Shown: positions 1-8,349, counted from the first letter of the stretch. The stretch is 64,000 nt of DNA from Chryseobacterium sp. Bi04 (GCF_918698085.1 NZ_CAKKLP010000018.1:19850-83849), one strand, 5' to 3'. Numbers and translations: made by a program. The notes: generated by a model from the letters alone, not told the origin.

Positions 1-191
1 TAGATAAAGAATGAATTTTATTCAAGACTTGCTATAGAACACCTCCATTTCTTTTCAGCCTATCTTCATTTATTTACCGTTTTTGGGACTATTCTGGTCT
101 CATTTCGATTTTAATAAATTAATAATTGAAAATTATAATGCTGATTATCAATTATTTAATTATTTTATTTTAAAAATTCCACTACTTTGTA

Positions 192-223
192 TTGCATATT
201 ACCATTTTAATTACATATCTTTG
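192..223 (+). promoter_or_regulatory. Promoter of the padR-pspC unit
   Basis: A perfect Bacteroidota -7 box TATCTTTG lies at 216-223, with a -33 TTG at 192-194. The 21-nt spacer fits the family. Transcription would start near 230, about 70 nt before the PadR start codon. Confidence 0.65.
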
Positions 224-231
224 TAATGTAA
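211..231. promoter_or_regulatory. Candidate PadR operator (TTACAT-N9-ATGTAA)
   Basis: A perfect 6-bp inverted repeat with a 9-nt spacer encloses the -7 box of the padR promoter. PadR-family regulators commonly bind ATGT/ACAT-type dyads at their own promoters. The position would block RNA polymerase, so autorepression is the natural inference. Confidence 0.5.
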
Positions 232-301
232 AATCGGAATAAGCTCATCTAGCTAGGAGCAATATTCTAAAATATAACCAATTAACAAAAACTTATCAAA
301 G

Positions 302-631
302 ATGAATACCGAAAATACCAAAGCGCAAATGCGAAAAGGAATTCTGGAATTCTGTATTCTAAGTCTCATCAATCATCGCGAAATGTATGTTTCTGATCTG
401 ATAGATGAACTGAAAAAAGGAAAACTGGATGTTGTGGAAGGAACCCTCTACCCACTTCTGACAAGGCTTAAAAATGGAGAGTTTCTCTCTTACAGATGGG
501 AAGAATCTACAGGAGGGCCACCCAGAAAATATTATCAGATCACTGAAAAAGGAAAGCTTTTCCTGAATGAACTTCAAAACACCTGGAATGAACTGACAGC
601 GTCAGTAAGCCAAATCACTCAACAACATTAA
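302..631 (+). CDS. PadR family transcriptional regulator
   Basis: A 109-residue protein that is essentially one PadR winged-helix domain. Residues 12-90 hold the typical pattern: GILEFCILSLI for the first helix, VVEGTLYPLLTRL for the recognition helix, and GGPPRKYYQITEKG for the wing. Members bind DNA as dimers and often control membrane-stress or transport genes. The PspC-domain gene begins 10 nt downstream, so the two are probably one operon in which PadR controls itself and the membrane protein. A dyad over the promoter at 211-231 fits autorepression. The ligand is unknown. Confidence 0.9.
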   Translation: MNTENTKAQMRKGILEFCILSLINHREMYVSDLIDELKKGKLDVVEGTLYPLLTRLKNGEFLSYRWEESTGGPPRKYYQITEKGKLFLNELQNTWNELTASVSQITQQH

Positions 632-641
632 AAACAAAGCT

Positions 642-2363
642 ATGAACAAGACACTCTCAATAGGACTCGCAGGTTTTTCTTTTACCATAGAAGAACACGC
701 ATATATAAAGCTCAGCGATTACCTGAACGCTCTTAGAAGCTCACTGGATGCTTCTGAAGTAGATGAGGTAATGCACGACATAGAAATAAGAATGGTAGAG
801 ATCTTCAGAGATTCTCTGGGAAAACGTGAAGTGATTAATGATATTGATGTAGAAAAAGTAATCGCACAGATCGGAACTCCGGAAAAAATAGAAGAACAGG
901 AAGAGGCTTATTTTTCTGAAAAAACAACAAATAAAAATAACTACTCAGGTTCCAATTATACAGATAAAAAGCAATTGTTCCGTGATCCTGAGAAGCAAAA
1001 GGTTGCAGGAGTTTGTGCAGGTTTAGCACAATATGTAGGAATGGATATTACGGCTATGAGAGCCATCTGGTTAGGAATTTTCGTCTTAGGAATTTTTACC
1101 GCAGCTATTTCTTCCTCATTGATCGGACTTTTATATGTTATCCTTTGGATCGTTCTTCCAAAAGCTGAAACAGCAGCAGATTTCCTGAAAATGCAGGGAA
1201 AGCCTATGAACTTCGACAATCTTAAGAATGAGTCTAATAAATTAGTACAGTTTGCTAATGAATCTACTCAGAGAGTCGGAGAAATATATAACGAAAACAA
1301 ACCTTATATCAACAACGCAGGAAGCGGAGTCTGGAATATTTTTAAATATATAGTGGGCGGAATCTTTGTGCTGATGGCTGTAGGAAGTATTATTGGAGTA
1401 TTTGTAGTCTTTGGCCTTTTTGGAATGGATACAGATTTCCCTGGTGCCAATCAAATCAGATTCTATATGGATGATAACGGCCTTGATAAGGTATTGGCAG
1501 CTATAATGGTTATCGGAAGCTTAATCCCGGCTATTATCTTTAGCTTATTAAGCATTAAAATATTCTCTCCAAAAACTAAGCTGAGAAATATCGGATGGGT
1601 AATAGGTGGATTATTTCTTCTGTTAATCGGATTAGGAACTTACTTTGGATTAAGTATGGCAAAGAAAAACCTTATCTACAGAGGAAGCAAAGAAGACACA
1701 GAAAATGTGGCTATCAATACCAATTCTGACACCATCTATCTAGATGTAAAACAGGTAAGCATCCCTCAAAACTTCAAAGCTTATGATGATGATATTTATT
1801 CTGATAAGAGATTCGTTTATGAAGAAGATTATATTTCTGTAGACGTAACGAGAAAACCGGATATTAAGACCCCTTATCTGATCATTAAAAAAGAAGGAAA
1901 CGGCTATAACTTCCCTATTCAGTTAACGGTACCGGTAGAGGTTGTTGATAACAAAGTAATACTTCCAAACTACGTTAAATATCCATATGAACACAGATTC
2001 AGAGACTACAGAGTAAATTATGAACTGGTAGTTCCTCAAAAAGCAATTGTTATTCCATTAAAAAAAGACAGCATCAACTTCGATGGGGATCTGGATGGTG
2101 ACGGCATCAATGATGATGATCAGGACAGAGATGAGAACCAGCATGGTATAAGAATCGAAAAAAATAAGATTACAGTAAACGGTTCTACAATAAACTATGA
2201 TCCTAATGATAAAGACAGTGTGATCATTAATGGTAAAAAAGTTCCAAACTACCAGGCTGAAAAAGTAATTGATTCTGTAACGTCCGACATCAAAAAACTG
2301 AACAAAGATGTAGACATCAAGATCAAAGACGGAAAAAACGAAATTTCCATACAAACTAAATAA
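642..2363 (+). CDS. PspC domain-containing multi-pass membrane protein
   Basis: A 573-residue membrane protein. Residues about 1-90 resemble the cytoplasmic helical domain often fused to PspC in Bacteroidota, including IAQIGTPEKIEEQ. Residues about 108-178 are the PspC domain (FRDPEKQKVAGVCAGLAQY, then a hydrophobic hairpin). Two or three further membrane segments follow between about 230 and 345. The C-terminal part is a beta-rich soluble domain containing an Asp-rich stretch (residues about 481-498, DGDxDGDGxND) that resembles calcium-binding thrombospondin type 3 loops. PspC proteins act in envelope-stress responses. Pairing with PadR suggests stress-regulated expression, which is inference. 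Confidence 0.85.
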   Translation: MNKTLSIGLAGFSFTIEEHAYIKLSDYLNALRSSLDASEVDEVMHDIEIRMVEIFRDSLGKREVINDIDVEKVIAQIGTPEKIEEQEEAYFSEKTTNKNNYSGSNYTDKKQLFRDPEKQKVAGVCAGLAQYVGMDITAMRAIWLGIFVLGIFTAAISSSLIGLLYVILWIVLPKAETAADFLKMQGKPMNFDNLKNESNKLVQFANESTQRVGEIYNENKPYINNAGSGVWNIFKYIVGGIFVLMAVGSIIGVFVVFGLFGMDTDFPGANQIRFYMDDNGLDKVLAAIMVIGSLIPAIIFSLLSIKIFSPKTKLRNIGWVIGGLFLLLIGLGTYFGLSMAKKNLIYRGSKEDTENVAINTNSDTIYLDVKQVSIPQNFKAYDDDIYSDKRFVYEEDYISVDVTRKPDIKTPYLIIKKEGNGYNFPIQLTVPVEVVDNKVILPNYVKYPYEHRFRDYRVNYELVVPQKAIVIPLKKDSINFDGDLDGDGINDDDQDRDENQHGIRIEKNKITVNGSTINYDPNDKDSVIINGKKVPNYQAEKVIDSVTSDIKKLNKDVDIKIKDGKNEISIQTK

Positions 2364-2537
2364 TTAACTTCAGAGAGTGCGAGAAGGTGTGAGTGGATAG
2401 CAACCGTTTGAAATTCACACTCTTCTTCTCTCAGAAAAGAAAAAATATCATATTATTTAGTTTCCTATGTGAAAAAAAAGCTTTACTTTCGTAGTATTAA
2501 AATATAATAACCAACCAACAAAAAACACACCCCTATC

Positions 2538-2600
2538 ATGATACAATTTGCCCTGGAATTTGTTATGAAAATCGTAGATTTAATCAACGGTTTGTTTTAA
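2538..2600 (+). CDS. Possible 20-residue amphipathic peptide
   Basis: ATG to TAA encodes a 20-residue peptide beginning MIQFALEFVMK, almost entirely hydrophobic with D, E and K spaced as in an amphipathic helix. It has no recognisable family. A near-consensus -7 box (TACTTTCG, 2484-2491) lies about 45 nt upstream and a strong hairpin terminator begins 27 nt after the stop, so this may be an autonomous transcript of about 160 nt. It could be a membrane-active small protein or a type I toxin-like peptide. It could also be a chance ORF in a small RNA. No Shine-Dalgarno is seen, as is usual in this phylum. Confidence 0.35.
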   Translation: MIQFALEFVMKIVDLINGLF

Positions 2601-2625
2601 GAGCGATAATATTTCAATATATTTG
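2592..2625 (+). promoter_or_regulatory. Promoter candidate for the acyltransferase
   Basis: A perfect -7 box TATATTTG (2618-2625) has a -33 TTG at 2592-2594, spacer 23. Transcription would begin inside the following hairpin, so promoter and terminator overlap. The downstream gene starts at 2677. Confidence 0.45.
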
Positions 2626-2626
2626 T

Positions 2627-2659
2627 AAAGTATAACCAAAGTTTGGTTATACTTTTTTG
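2627..2659 (+). terminator. Rho-independent terminator, 14-bp perfect arms
   Basis: Arms 2627-2640 and 2642-2655 are perfectly complementary (AAAGTATAACCAAA and its reverse complement) and run into a T-rich tail. It would end transcription of the small-peptide unit before the acyltransferase gene. Confidence 0.75.
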
Positions 2660-2676
2660 TTTTAATCCAAGAATCT

Positions 2677-3255
2677 ATGAAAAAACTGATAGGCAGACTA
2701 ATGCTAAAATTATTGGGCTGGAAAGTCGTTCTGCAGGGCGATGTAAACAGCCTGAACAGATGTATCCTTGTAGTGGCACCACATACCCATAATATGGAAT
2801 ACATTTTAGGAAATCTTGCCTACTGGTCTTTAGGGAAGCCATTAAAGATCATTATTAAAGATGCCCACACCAAGGCATGGTATGGAAGCCTTGTAAGAGG
2901 ACTTGGAGGTATCGGTATAGACAGAACTCAAAAAAATGATCTGGTCAACTTTGTAGCGAATCAATTTGCAAAAGAAGATTTCAGCCTGGTTATTACCCCG
3001 GAAGGAACAAGAAGCTGGGTTCCGAAATGGAGAAAAGGTTTCTATCACATGGCATTGGCAGCAAAAGTTCCTATTGTACTGGCAGCGGGAGATTTCAAAA
3101 GAAATATTGTTTACCTGGGCTATACCATTCCTTATGAAAGGCTTGCATCTGCTCCTTTTTCAGAGATTATGCAGGAAATTCAGGATTATTACATTAAAAA
3201 TGATATTGGTCCTAAAATTCCGGCTAACTGGAATCCTAATATTATGGGGGAATAA
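2677..3255 (+). CDS. 1-acyl-sn-glycerol-3-phosphate acyltransferase family protein
   Basis: A 192-residue PlsC-like acyltransferase. It carries the histidine block VAPHTHNMEY (residues 33-42), a variant of the H-x4-D/E catalytic motif, and the substrate-binding block ITPEGTRSWVPKWRKGFYHMA with the conserved EGT. At 192 residues it is a short, soluble or membrane-peripheral form. It probably acylates a lysophospholipid at the inner membrane. The menI-like gene starts 30 nt downstream, so the two may be co-transcribed although their functions differ. The exact acyl acceptor cannot be read from sequence. Confidence 0.85.
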   Translation: MKKLIGRLMLKLLGWKVVLQGDVNSLNRCILVVAPHTHNMEYILGNLAYWSLGKPLKIIIKDAHTKAWYGSLVRGLGGIGIDRTQKNDLVNFVANQFAKEDFSLVITPEGTRSWVPKWRKGFYHMALAAKVPIVLAAGDFKRNIVYLGYTIPYERLASAPFSEIMQEIQDYYIKNDIGPKIPANWNPNIMGE

Positions 3256-3285
3256 GTATCATCAACAGCAAATTATCAACATACA

Positions 3286-3714
3286 ATGAAAGGTCAGAAT
3301 AAAGAAGAAATATTGGCGTTTTTGAATAACTGGGGAAACGAAACCCTGGCAAAAACACTGGAAATAAAATTCATCGACATTGATGTCGAAAATGAAACCC
3401 TTACGGCCACAATGCCTGTGCTTCCAAGAACCCACCAGCCTTTTGGAATCCTGCATGGAGGAGCCAGCTGTGTATTGGCTGAAACCTTAGGGTCAAGCCT
3501 GTCTAATATTTTCATAGACGGGAACAAATACTATGGTGTGGGAACCAATATCAATTCCAATCATCTGAGAAGTAAGAAAGATGGGCTTGTAACCGCTACT
3601 GCCCGCTTTATCAGAAAAGGAAAAACCATGCATGTTTCAGAAATTGAGATCAGGGATGAAAAAGGAGTACTCATCAACCATACGACGATGACGAATGCTA
3701 TTATCCTGAAATAG
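3286..3714 (+). CDS. menI: Hotdog-fold thioesterase, probable 1,4-dihydroxy-2-naphthoyl-CoA hydrolase
   Basis: A 142-residue single hotdog domain. The active-site block LHGGASCVLAETLGS (residues 56-70) closely resembles E. coli MenI/YdiI, with the HGG turn and the catalytic Glu (E66). MenI releases 1,4-dihydroxy-2-naphthoate from its CoA ester in menaquinone synthesis. The next gene downstream is an isochorismate synthase, the first enzyme of the same pathway, which strengthens the call over a generic PaaI thioesterase. A terminator at 3742 and a fresh promoter show that the two genes are transcribed separately. Confidence 0.75.
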   Translation: MKGQNKEEILAFLNNWGNETLAKTLEIKFIDIDVENETLTATMPVLPRTHQPFGILHGGASCVLAETLGSSLSNIFIDGNKYYGVGTNINSNHLRSKKDGLVTATARFIRKGKTMHVSEIEIRDEKGVLINHTTMTNAIILK

Positions 3715-3741
3715 ATTAAAGGAATATCAATAAAAAAATAG

Positions 3742-3769
3742 AAGACTCAATTTTTTTGAGTCTTTTTTA
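3742..3769 (+). terminator. Terminator after menI
   Basis: A 9-bp stem AAGACTCAA/TTGAGTCTT (3742-3750 and 3756-3764) is followed by a run of T. An A-run on the left arm would also let it act on the opposite strand. Confidence 0.8.
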
Positions 3770-3848
3770 TATACTTACTGCAAACTTTTCAGAGTACCGG
3801 AATATAAAGTAAAGAATATTTCTTTAAAAAAACAGCTCTTTTAATTTT

Positions 3849-3878
3849 GACATTTTTAAGACTAATAATACCTTTGCA
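3849..3878 (+). promoter_or_regulatory. Promoter of menF
   Basis: -33 TTG at 3849-3851 and a perfect -7 box TACCTTTG at 3871-3878, spacer 19. Predicted start of transcription is near 3885, giving a leader of about 65 nt to the ATG at 3950. Confidence 0.7.
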
Positions 3879-3949
3879 GAAAGGAAAATCAACGTGGGAA
3901 TTTCCTATAGTATTTCCGGGCGGTGATTTTCAAAATCCATCCACAGCTA

Positions 3950-4915
3950 ATGATTTATTTCAAATTTCCTTTTGACGAACAATTATATTCCACAGATAAA
4001 AATCAGAATATAAATTCCATAAATTTTTATTCTTTTGACAAACTGCAACAGGTAATTTTTAAAGGTGAAATTACTGAGGCTGAAGAGCAGCAGATTGCAA
4101 CCGATATTATAAACAATCCCTTATTACAGGATCAAACCCATTTTGAAGAAGAAACGAAGGAAGAATATATCCATAGTCTTCACAATGTGATTGAGGTGAT
4201 AAAAAAAAACCAACTTCCTAAACTGGTTTATTCAAGAAGAAAAATATTCAGGAACTTTGATCAGATTGATCTCACAGAAAGCTTTAAAAACCTGTGCACC
4301 TCTTATCCGAATGCATTCAGGTATTTATTTAATGATGGACAGGATGCCTGGATGGGTGCTTTTTCTGAAGTTTTAGGGAAATTCAATAAGGAAACCTATG
4401 AATTTGAAACCATGGCACTGGCGGGTACGCTACCGGTTTCAGAAGAATGGGCCGAAAAGGAGATTGAAGAACAAAAACCCGTTACCACCTATATTCAGGA
4501 TATCCTTACAAATTATTCCGGCAATGTACAGCAGTCAGAAACTTACGATCATATTTCCGGCAACATCAAACACCTTCGTACAGATTTCCGGACTTATATA
4601 AAGCCTGAGGACCTTGATACCCTTATCCGGGATCTTCATCCTACTCCGGCAGTATGTGGAATTCCTAAAGACTTCTGCATTGAAAATATTCAGAGGTATG
4701 AAAAGTTTCCCCGTGAATTATATGCCGGTTACATTAAAATTGAAACTGAAGAAAGTATACAGTTTTTTGTAAATCTGCGATGTGCAAGACTTTATCAAGA
4801 CTCTGTACATGTCTTTGTGGGTGGCGGAATTACCGCTCAGAGCAACCCGGAAAAAGAATGGACTGAAACAGAACTGAAGTCTGAAGCCATTCTTAAAAAT
4901 CTGGCAACTTCGTAA
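3950..4915 (+). CDS. menF: Isochorismate synthase / chorismate-binding protein
   Basis: A chorismate-binding enzyme of about 321 residues. Core motifs are present: MALAGTLPVSEEW, HPTPAVCGIPKDFC (typical of isochorismate synthases), ELYAGYIKIE and VGGGITAQSNPEKEW. It is shorter than the roughly 430-residue proteobacterial MenF because the N-terminal region is reduced. It would convert chorismate to isochorismate, the entry to menaquinone synthesis, in the cytoplasm. The ATG at 3950 is chosen over an in-frame GTG at 3923. Salicylate synthesis is an alternative role, but menI next door favours menaquinone. Confidence 0.8.
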   Translation: MIYFKFPFDEQLYSTDKNQNINSINFYSFDKLQQVIFKGEITEAEEQQIATDIINNPLLQDQTHFEEETKEEYIHSLHNVIEVIKKNQLPKLVYSRRKIFRNFDQIDLTESFKNLCTSYPNAFRYLFNDGQDAWMGAFSEVLGKFNKETYEFETMALAGTLPVSEEWAEKEIEEQKPVTTYIQDILTNYSGNVQQSETYDHISGNIKHLRTDFRTYIKPEDLDTLIRDLHPTPAVCGIPKDFCIENIQRYEKFPRELYAGYIKIETEESIQFFVNLRCARLYQDSVHVFVGGGITAQSNPEKEWTETELKSEAILKNLATS

Positions 4916-4944
4916 AAAACATAAAGAATTTAAATAGAAATAAG

Positions 4945-4977
4945 AAACCTCCTTCAGATTGAAAGAGGTTTTGTTTA
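4945..4977 (+). terminator. Terminator after menF
   Basis: Stem AAACCTC/GAGGTTT (4945-4951 and 4965-4971), with further pairing inside the loop, followed by T-rich sequence. It lies between convergent genes. Confidence 0.65.
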
Positions 4978-4999
4978 TTTAAATATAAGTTATTCTGAG

Positions 5000-5200
5000 T
5001 TATTTCTTTACTCCGATTCTGCTCCACGTATCCATAACGAAAAGCAAAATAAGCCCAATAAAAGCTGCTGCCGCAGAAAATACAAACTTCAGGTTATCAC
5101 TCTCTTCTGATAAAACATCTGACTGCCAATCTATAGCGTAAAGATTAATGGCAATGAATACAATAAATAGTACTAAAAATACTTTATAAAACTTCTTCAT
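5000..5200 (-). CDS. Small membrane protein, unknown function
   Basis: A 66-residue protein with two hydrophobic segments (about 5-23 and 38-57) separated by an acidic loop, and a basic C-terminus. No family is recognised. It starts 5 nt after the stop codon of the marC-like gene, so both are almost certainly co-transcribed. It may be an accessory to that membrane protein, but this rests only on position. Confidence 0.6.
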   Translation of the reverse strand: MKKFYKVFLVLFIVFIAINLYAIDWQSDVLSEESDNLKFVFSAAAAFIGLILLFVMDTWSRIGVKK

Positions 5201-5205
5201 AATTT

Positions 5206-5808
5206 CTAAAAATTAACATAATTCAGCACCAACTGGGCAAAATTTGCGGTGAATAATTTAATTGAAATTGCCAGCAGGATAATTCCGAAAACTTTCTGAA
5301 GGATCATCAATGTAGCATCCCCTATTTTCCTTTCCAGCCATTTCGCTGATTTAAGCACCAAATATACGAAAATTGTATTAAGAATAATTCCTAAAATAAT
5401 ATTAATATCATGGAATTCAGCTCTGAGAGATAGCGCGGTAGTCAGTGTTCCGGCACCTGCAACCAGCGGAAATGCAATGGGAACAATGGATGCCGCTTTT
5501 GCTTCGGTGGTTTTATTGATTTCAATTCCTAAAATCATTTCCAGGGCTATGACAAAAATCACAAAAGCTCCGGCAATGGCGAAGGAATTCACGTCTACTC
5601 CAATCAGTTTAAGGATCTTATTTCCTACGAATAGAAAAACAATCATAATAAGGCCGGCAGTAATTGCAGCTTTTCCAGCTTCAATTTGCCCGAACTTCTG
5701 TTGAAGGCTTACTATAATAGGAACTGAACCGATAATGTCAATAACGGCGAAAAGAACCATAAAGCTTGTAACGACCTCTTTAATAGAGAAACCATCAAAA
5801 ATTTCCAT
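5206..5808 (-). CDS. MarC family integral membrane protein
   Basis: A 200-residue protein with about six membrane segments and MarC family features: an N-terminal IDIIGSVPIIVSL helix, a central TEAKAASIVPIAFPLVAGAGTLTTALSL stretch and a closing segment rich in aliphatic residues. MarC/YhgN proteins are inner-membrane proteins without an established substrate; the old link to multiple antibiotic resistance is not supported for the family. A -7 box lies at 5831-5838, so the leader is short. Confidence 0.85.
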   Translation of the reverse strand: MEIFDGFSIKEVVTSFMVLFAVIDIIGSVPIIVSLQQKFGQIEAGKAAITAGLIMIVFLFVGNKILKLIGVDVNSFAIAGAFVIFVIALEMILGIEINKTTEAKAASIVPIAFPLVAGAGTLTTALSLRAEFHDINIILGIILNTIFVYLVLKSAKWLERKIGDATLMILQKVFGIILLAISIKLFTANFAQLVLNYVNF

Positions 5809-5830
5809 CTCTTTGTAATTAAAAATTTCG

Positions 5831-5838
5831 CAAAAATA
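5831..5838 (-). promoter_or_regulatory. -7 box of the marC-like gene
   Basis: On the minus strand TATTTTTG matches TAnnTTTG exactly, 22 nt before the start codon. No clear -33 TTG was found. Confidence 0.4.
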
Positions 5839-5852
5839 TGAAAATAAATTAA

Positions 5853-7592
5853 CTATTTGCTAATTTGTGAATATAAATTAACAATTGCTTTCAAAAGTTC
5901 CTCAAGTCCTTCTACAGATTTCACAGGAGAATATTTTTCAATTTGAATTTTCTGCTGAAGTTTTCCGTAGTCTTCTGCAAAAGAAGAACCTTTGTGATTT
6001 TCAAGAAAAGTCTTAAACTCGCTGACAGAGCCCTGAAAATACTGAGCTCTTACTTCCTCATCCAATTCTTCCATTGTTTCAAAGAACTTTTCGTATTCTC
6101 CGTTATCTTTAAGATTTTCAAGGTAGCTGAAATAGTCATTAATATCCGTTTTCAGCAATTCCTTGATTTCCCTTTCTGTTTCGGCCACTGATCCTAATGA
6201 TTTAGACGGTGCATTTTCCCTAACTAATGTACGTTTTTTTTGCCAAGTCTTAAATAACAGGTAAGCAACAAATAACCCCAAAAGGATCACAATATTGGTG
6301 AAGAGAATATTCCAGTGGAATTTACTTTTTTCTTTTACTTTAAATGAAGTGGTCTTTAAAACCGGAGTGTTTACCGTTTCAAGCAGATTATTGGTATATT
6401 CATTTACTTTCTCTACCGTAGAACGGGCTTCAAGAACCTGCTCATGAGAAAATGCATTCAAGGCCAATGTTTCCTGCCCAAGATCAATATACTCCTTGTT
6501 CTCAGGATTAAAAAAAGCAAACTGTTCTGTTTTTATAGAAATTGCTCCCGATTTTTTAGGAATAATAACATAGTTAGCCAAAATTACTCCTTTCATCCCC
6601 GTTGTTCCTGGGGATACTTTAGAGGTGATTTTAGGGGCAAAAATTTCATAATCCGGAGACGCTGCAATTTTTGGAAGTACCATATCCGGTAAATTTCCCT
6701 CTCCTGAAACCTTTACCACAATATTCATTGGCTTTTTAGCCTCAGGCTTCTCTTTAGAGGCATTGTAAACACTTACATTGAAGTTTCCCACTGCATTTTT
6801 AAAACAGTCAGGAGCTCCTTCCGGAAGCTTTTTTACAGTAAGTCTTATCTTATTGGAAAGAATTTTATTTTTATTGGAATGAGAATTCACAGAGGCTGAC
6901 ACCCCCGGAACTTCTACATACCCTGCTTCATTTGGAAATACCATAAACATTGCCAGAATCTGGGAAGCCATATTTCCGGAATTCGTCGGATCTATTTCAG
7001 ACCTGTTAAAATTAATAGGGTGCACATTGATATTATCCTGCTGTGGAAGATGGATATTTTTTACTTTTCTAAGGTTATCCATATTTCGGGAATACACCTT
7101 CAGAACAGCAATGGTAGGCTGATCCTGGTATACTTCTCTGTCTTCTATCTCCATATTCAGATAGACGTCATTGGAAGTATTCCCGGCTAAAGATTTCTTT
7201 TCTACAAATTCTTTGACGTTGACATCAAAAGGTTCTGTTTTATAGATTTTATTATTGACAGTAACCAGTACCGATCCGATTTTTATTTTTCCCTTTTTCT
7301 TAGGTTCAAGGGCTATTCTGGATACTTTCTGGGTAATCAGAGTATTGGTAGCAGGATCAATCACTGTATTGGTAACCGATCCGCTTCCGATAATATTGAA
7401 TTTCGAAAGATCCGGAAGCTGAAACCCTGTTTGCTGTACAAGATCACTTCCGTTGAGTTCTAAAATGATTGTAAGATTAACAATATCCTTACCGGCATAT
7501 TCAGCTTTATCAGCATCAAGGCTAAGATTTACCTGTCCGTAAGTAATTACGGATGCCAGAATAAGCAATATGTAAATCAATTTATGCTGCAT
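5853..7592 (-). CDS. batD: BatD family protein (Bacteroides aerotolerance operon)
   Basis: A protein of about 579 residues with a signal peptide (residues 1-20, ending VITYGQ). A long beta-sandwich periplasmic region follows, with repeated BatD motifs such as VKVSGEGNLPDMVLPKI. One membrane helix sits near residues 427-446 and a charged, partly helical cytoplasmic tail ends the protein. BatD is a membrane component of the Bat/MoxR system, thought to help fold or assemble envelope proteins. The ATG at 7592 overlaps the TPR gene's stop (TGATG), giving translational coupling; upstream in-frame TTG and GTG codons are less likely starts. It is the last gene of the operon. Confidence 0.85.
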   Translation of the reverse strand: MQHKLIYILLILASVITYGQVNLSLDADKAEYAGKDIVNLTIILELNGSDLVQQTGFQLPDLSKFNIIGSGSVTNTVIDPATNTLITQKVSRIALEPKKKGKIKIGSVLVTVNNKIYKTEPFDVNVKEFVEKKSLAGNTSNDVYLNMEIEDREVYQDQPTIAVLKVYSRNMDNLRKVKNIHLPQQDNINVHPINFNRSEIDPTNSGNMASQILAMFMVFPNEAGYVEVPGVSASVNSHSNKNKILSNKIRLTVKKLPEGAPDCFKNAVGNFNVSVYNASKEKPEAKKPMNIVVKVSGEGNLPDMVLPKIAASPDYEIFAPKITSKVSPGTTGMKGVILANYVIIPKKSGAISIKTEQFAFFNPENKEYIDLGQETLALNAFSHEQVLEARSTVEKVNEYTNNLLETVNTPVLKTTSFKVKEKSKFHWNILFTNIVILLGLFVAYLLFKTWQKKRTLVRENAPSKSLGSVAETEREIKELLKTDINDYFSYLENLKDNGEYEKFFETMEELDEEVRAQYFQGSVSEFKTFLENHKGSSFAEDYGKLQQKIQIEKYSPVKSVEGLEELLKAIVNLYSQISK

Positions 7593-8335
7593 CACCAATC
7601 TTTCTCGTTGCTTTCAGGCATCGAATAAGAATTCTTATTTAAAATTCTTCTGGCGGTTTCTTTTTCTTTTTCGTTAATTTTATCTAGAATTGCATTTTCA
7701 AGGTCTTTTGGCATTTTACCTTCATTGTCCTGTTTTTGCTGAGGATCATTGCCCTGGTCACTTTTACCTTTGTTTTGCTGACCACTTCCCTGATCCTGCT
7801 TCTGATCTTTTTTATCGCCTTTCTGATCATCACCTTTGTTCTGATCATTACCACCACCACCTTTTCCTGAGTTGTTCTGCTGGTTTTTCTGTTGTTTTTC
7901 TTTTTCCTTTAACTTGGCAATTTCATAATTCTTCCTGGTGGCCTCACTATACGGATTTTGCTTAAGAGCTTTTTTATAATAATCTGCAGCCTTTTCCGGC
8001 TGGTTCATCTGCATATAGCTATTGCCTAAATTATGAAGTGCCGCCGCTTTATCCGGAAGTGTCTGTGAAAACTGCTGTGCTTTTTCAAACTCTTCCTTTG
8101 CTTCTTCATACTTCTTACTTTTATATAAGGCATTCCCCAAATTGTAATGCGCCGTAAAATCTTTGTCATTGGATTTTGCGGCCTCCATATATTTTGAAGA
8201 TGCTCCATCATAGTCTTTACCGTCAAATTTTTGGTTCCCTTCATGAACCAAAGTCCTGTAGTTTTCCTGCCCAAACAGAATGCCTGAGAAGGAAAAAGCA
8301 ATTATAAACGATAAAAGTAAGATTTTAGTATTCAT
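7592..8335 (-). CDS. batC: TPR protein of the Bat operon
   Basis: A protein of about 247 residues. Residues 1-22 form a signal peptide (ending ILFGQ). Three to four tetratricopeptide repeats span about 25-145, including AHYNLGNALYKSKKYEEAKEEFEKA and AALHNLGNSYMQMNQPEKAADYYKKAL. A low-complexity Gly/Gln/Asp/Lys linker follows and a short charged tail closes the protein. It is probably a periplasmic scaffold for the VWA proteins. The ATG at 8335 is preferred; an in-frame TTG lies nine bases upstream. A -7-like box ends only six bases before the ATG. Whether this is BatC or BatE of the Bacteroides nomenclature is uncertain. Confidence 0.8.
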   Translation of the reverse strand: MNTKILLLSFIIAFSFSGILFGQENYRTLVHEGNQKFDGKDYDGASSKYMEAAKSNDKDFTAHYNLGNALYKSKKYEEAKEEFEKAQQFSQTLPDKAAALHNLGNSYMQMNQPEKAADYYKKALKQNPYSEATRKNYEIAKLKEKEKQQKNQQNNSGKGGGGNDQNKGDDQKGDKKDQKQDQGSGQQNKGKSDQGNDPQQKQDNEGKMPKDLENAILDKINEKEKETARRILNKNSYSMPESNEKDW

Positions 8336-8341
8336 CCTTTG

Positions 8342-8349
8342 CAAAATTA
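8342..8349 (-). promoter_or_regulatory. -7-like box directly before the TPR gene
   Basis: The minus strand reads TAATTTTG, an exact TAnnTTTG match, separated from the ATG by six bases. If used, it would give a leaderless or nearly leaderless transcript for the last two Bat genes. It could be chance. Confidence 0.3.

Larger units (their letters stand above)
1..301. other. AT-rich upstream region of the PadR gene
   Basis: No coding sequence is visible in the first 301 bases. The left two thirds are AT-rich without clear structure. The right end holds the promoter and dyad listed separately, followed by a leader of about 70 nt that contains the short self-complementary word CTAGCTAG (about 250-257). 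Confidence 0.6.

Noticed and set aside
2364..2450. Hairpin terminator after the PspC gene
   Set aside because: GTGTG/CACAC and surrounding purine/pyrimidine runs pair only with several mismatches and without a T-tail.
2966..3289. A 107-codon ORF overlapping the acyltransferase in another frame
   Set aside because: The main frame carries the PlsC motifs; this frame is a shadow rich in W, I and F.
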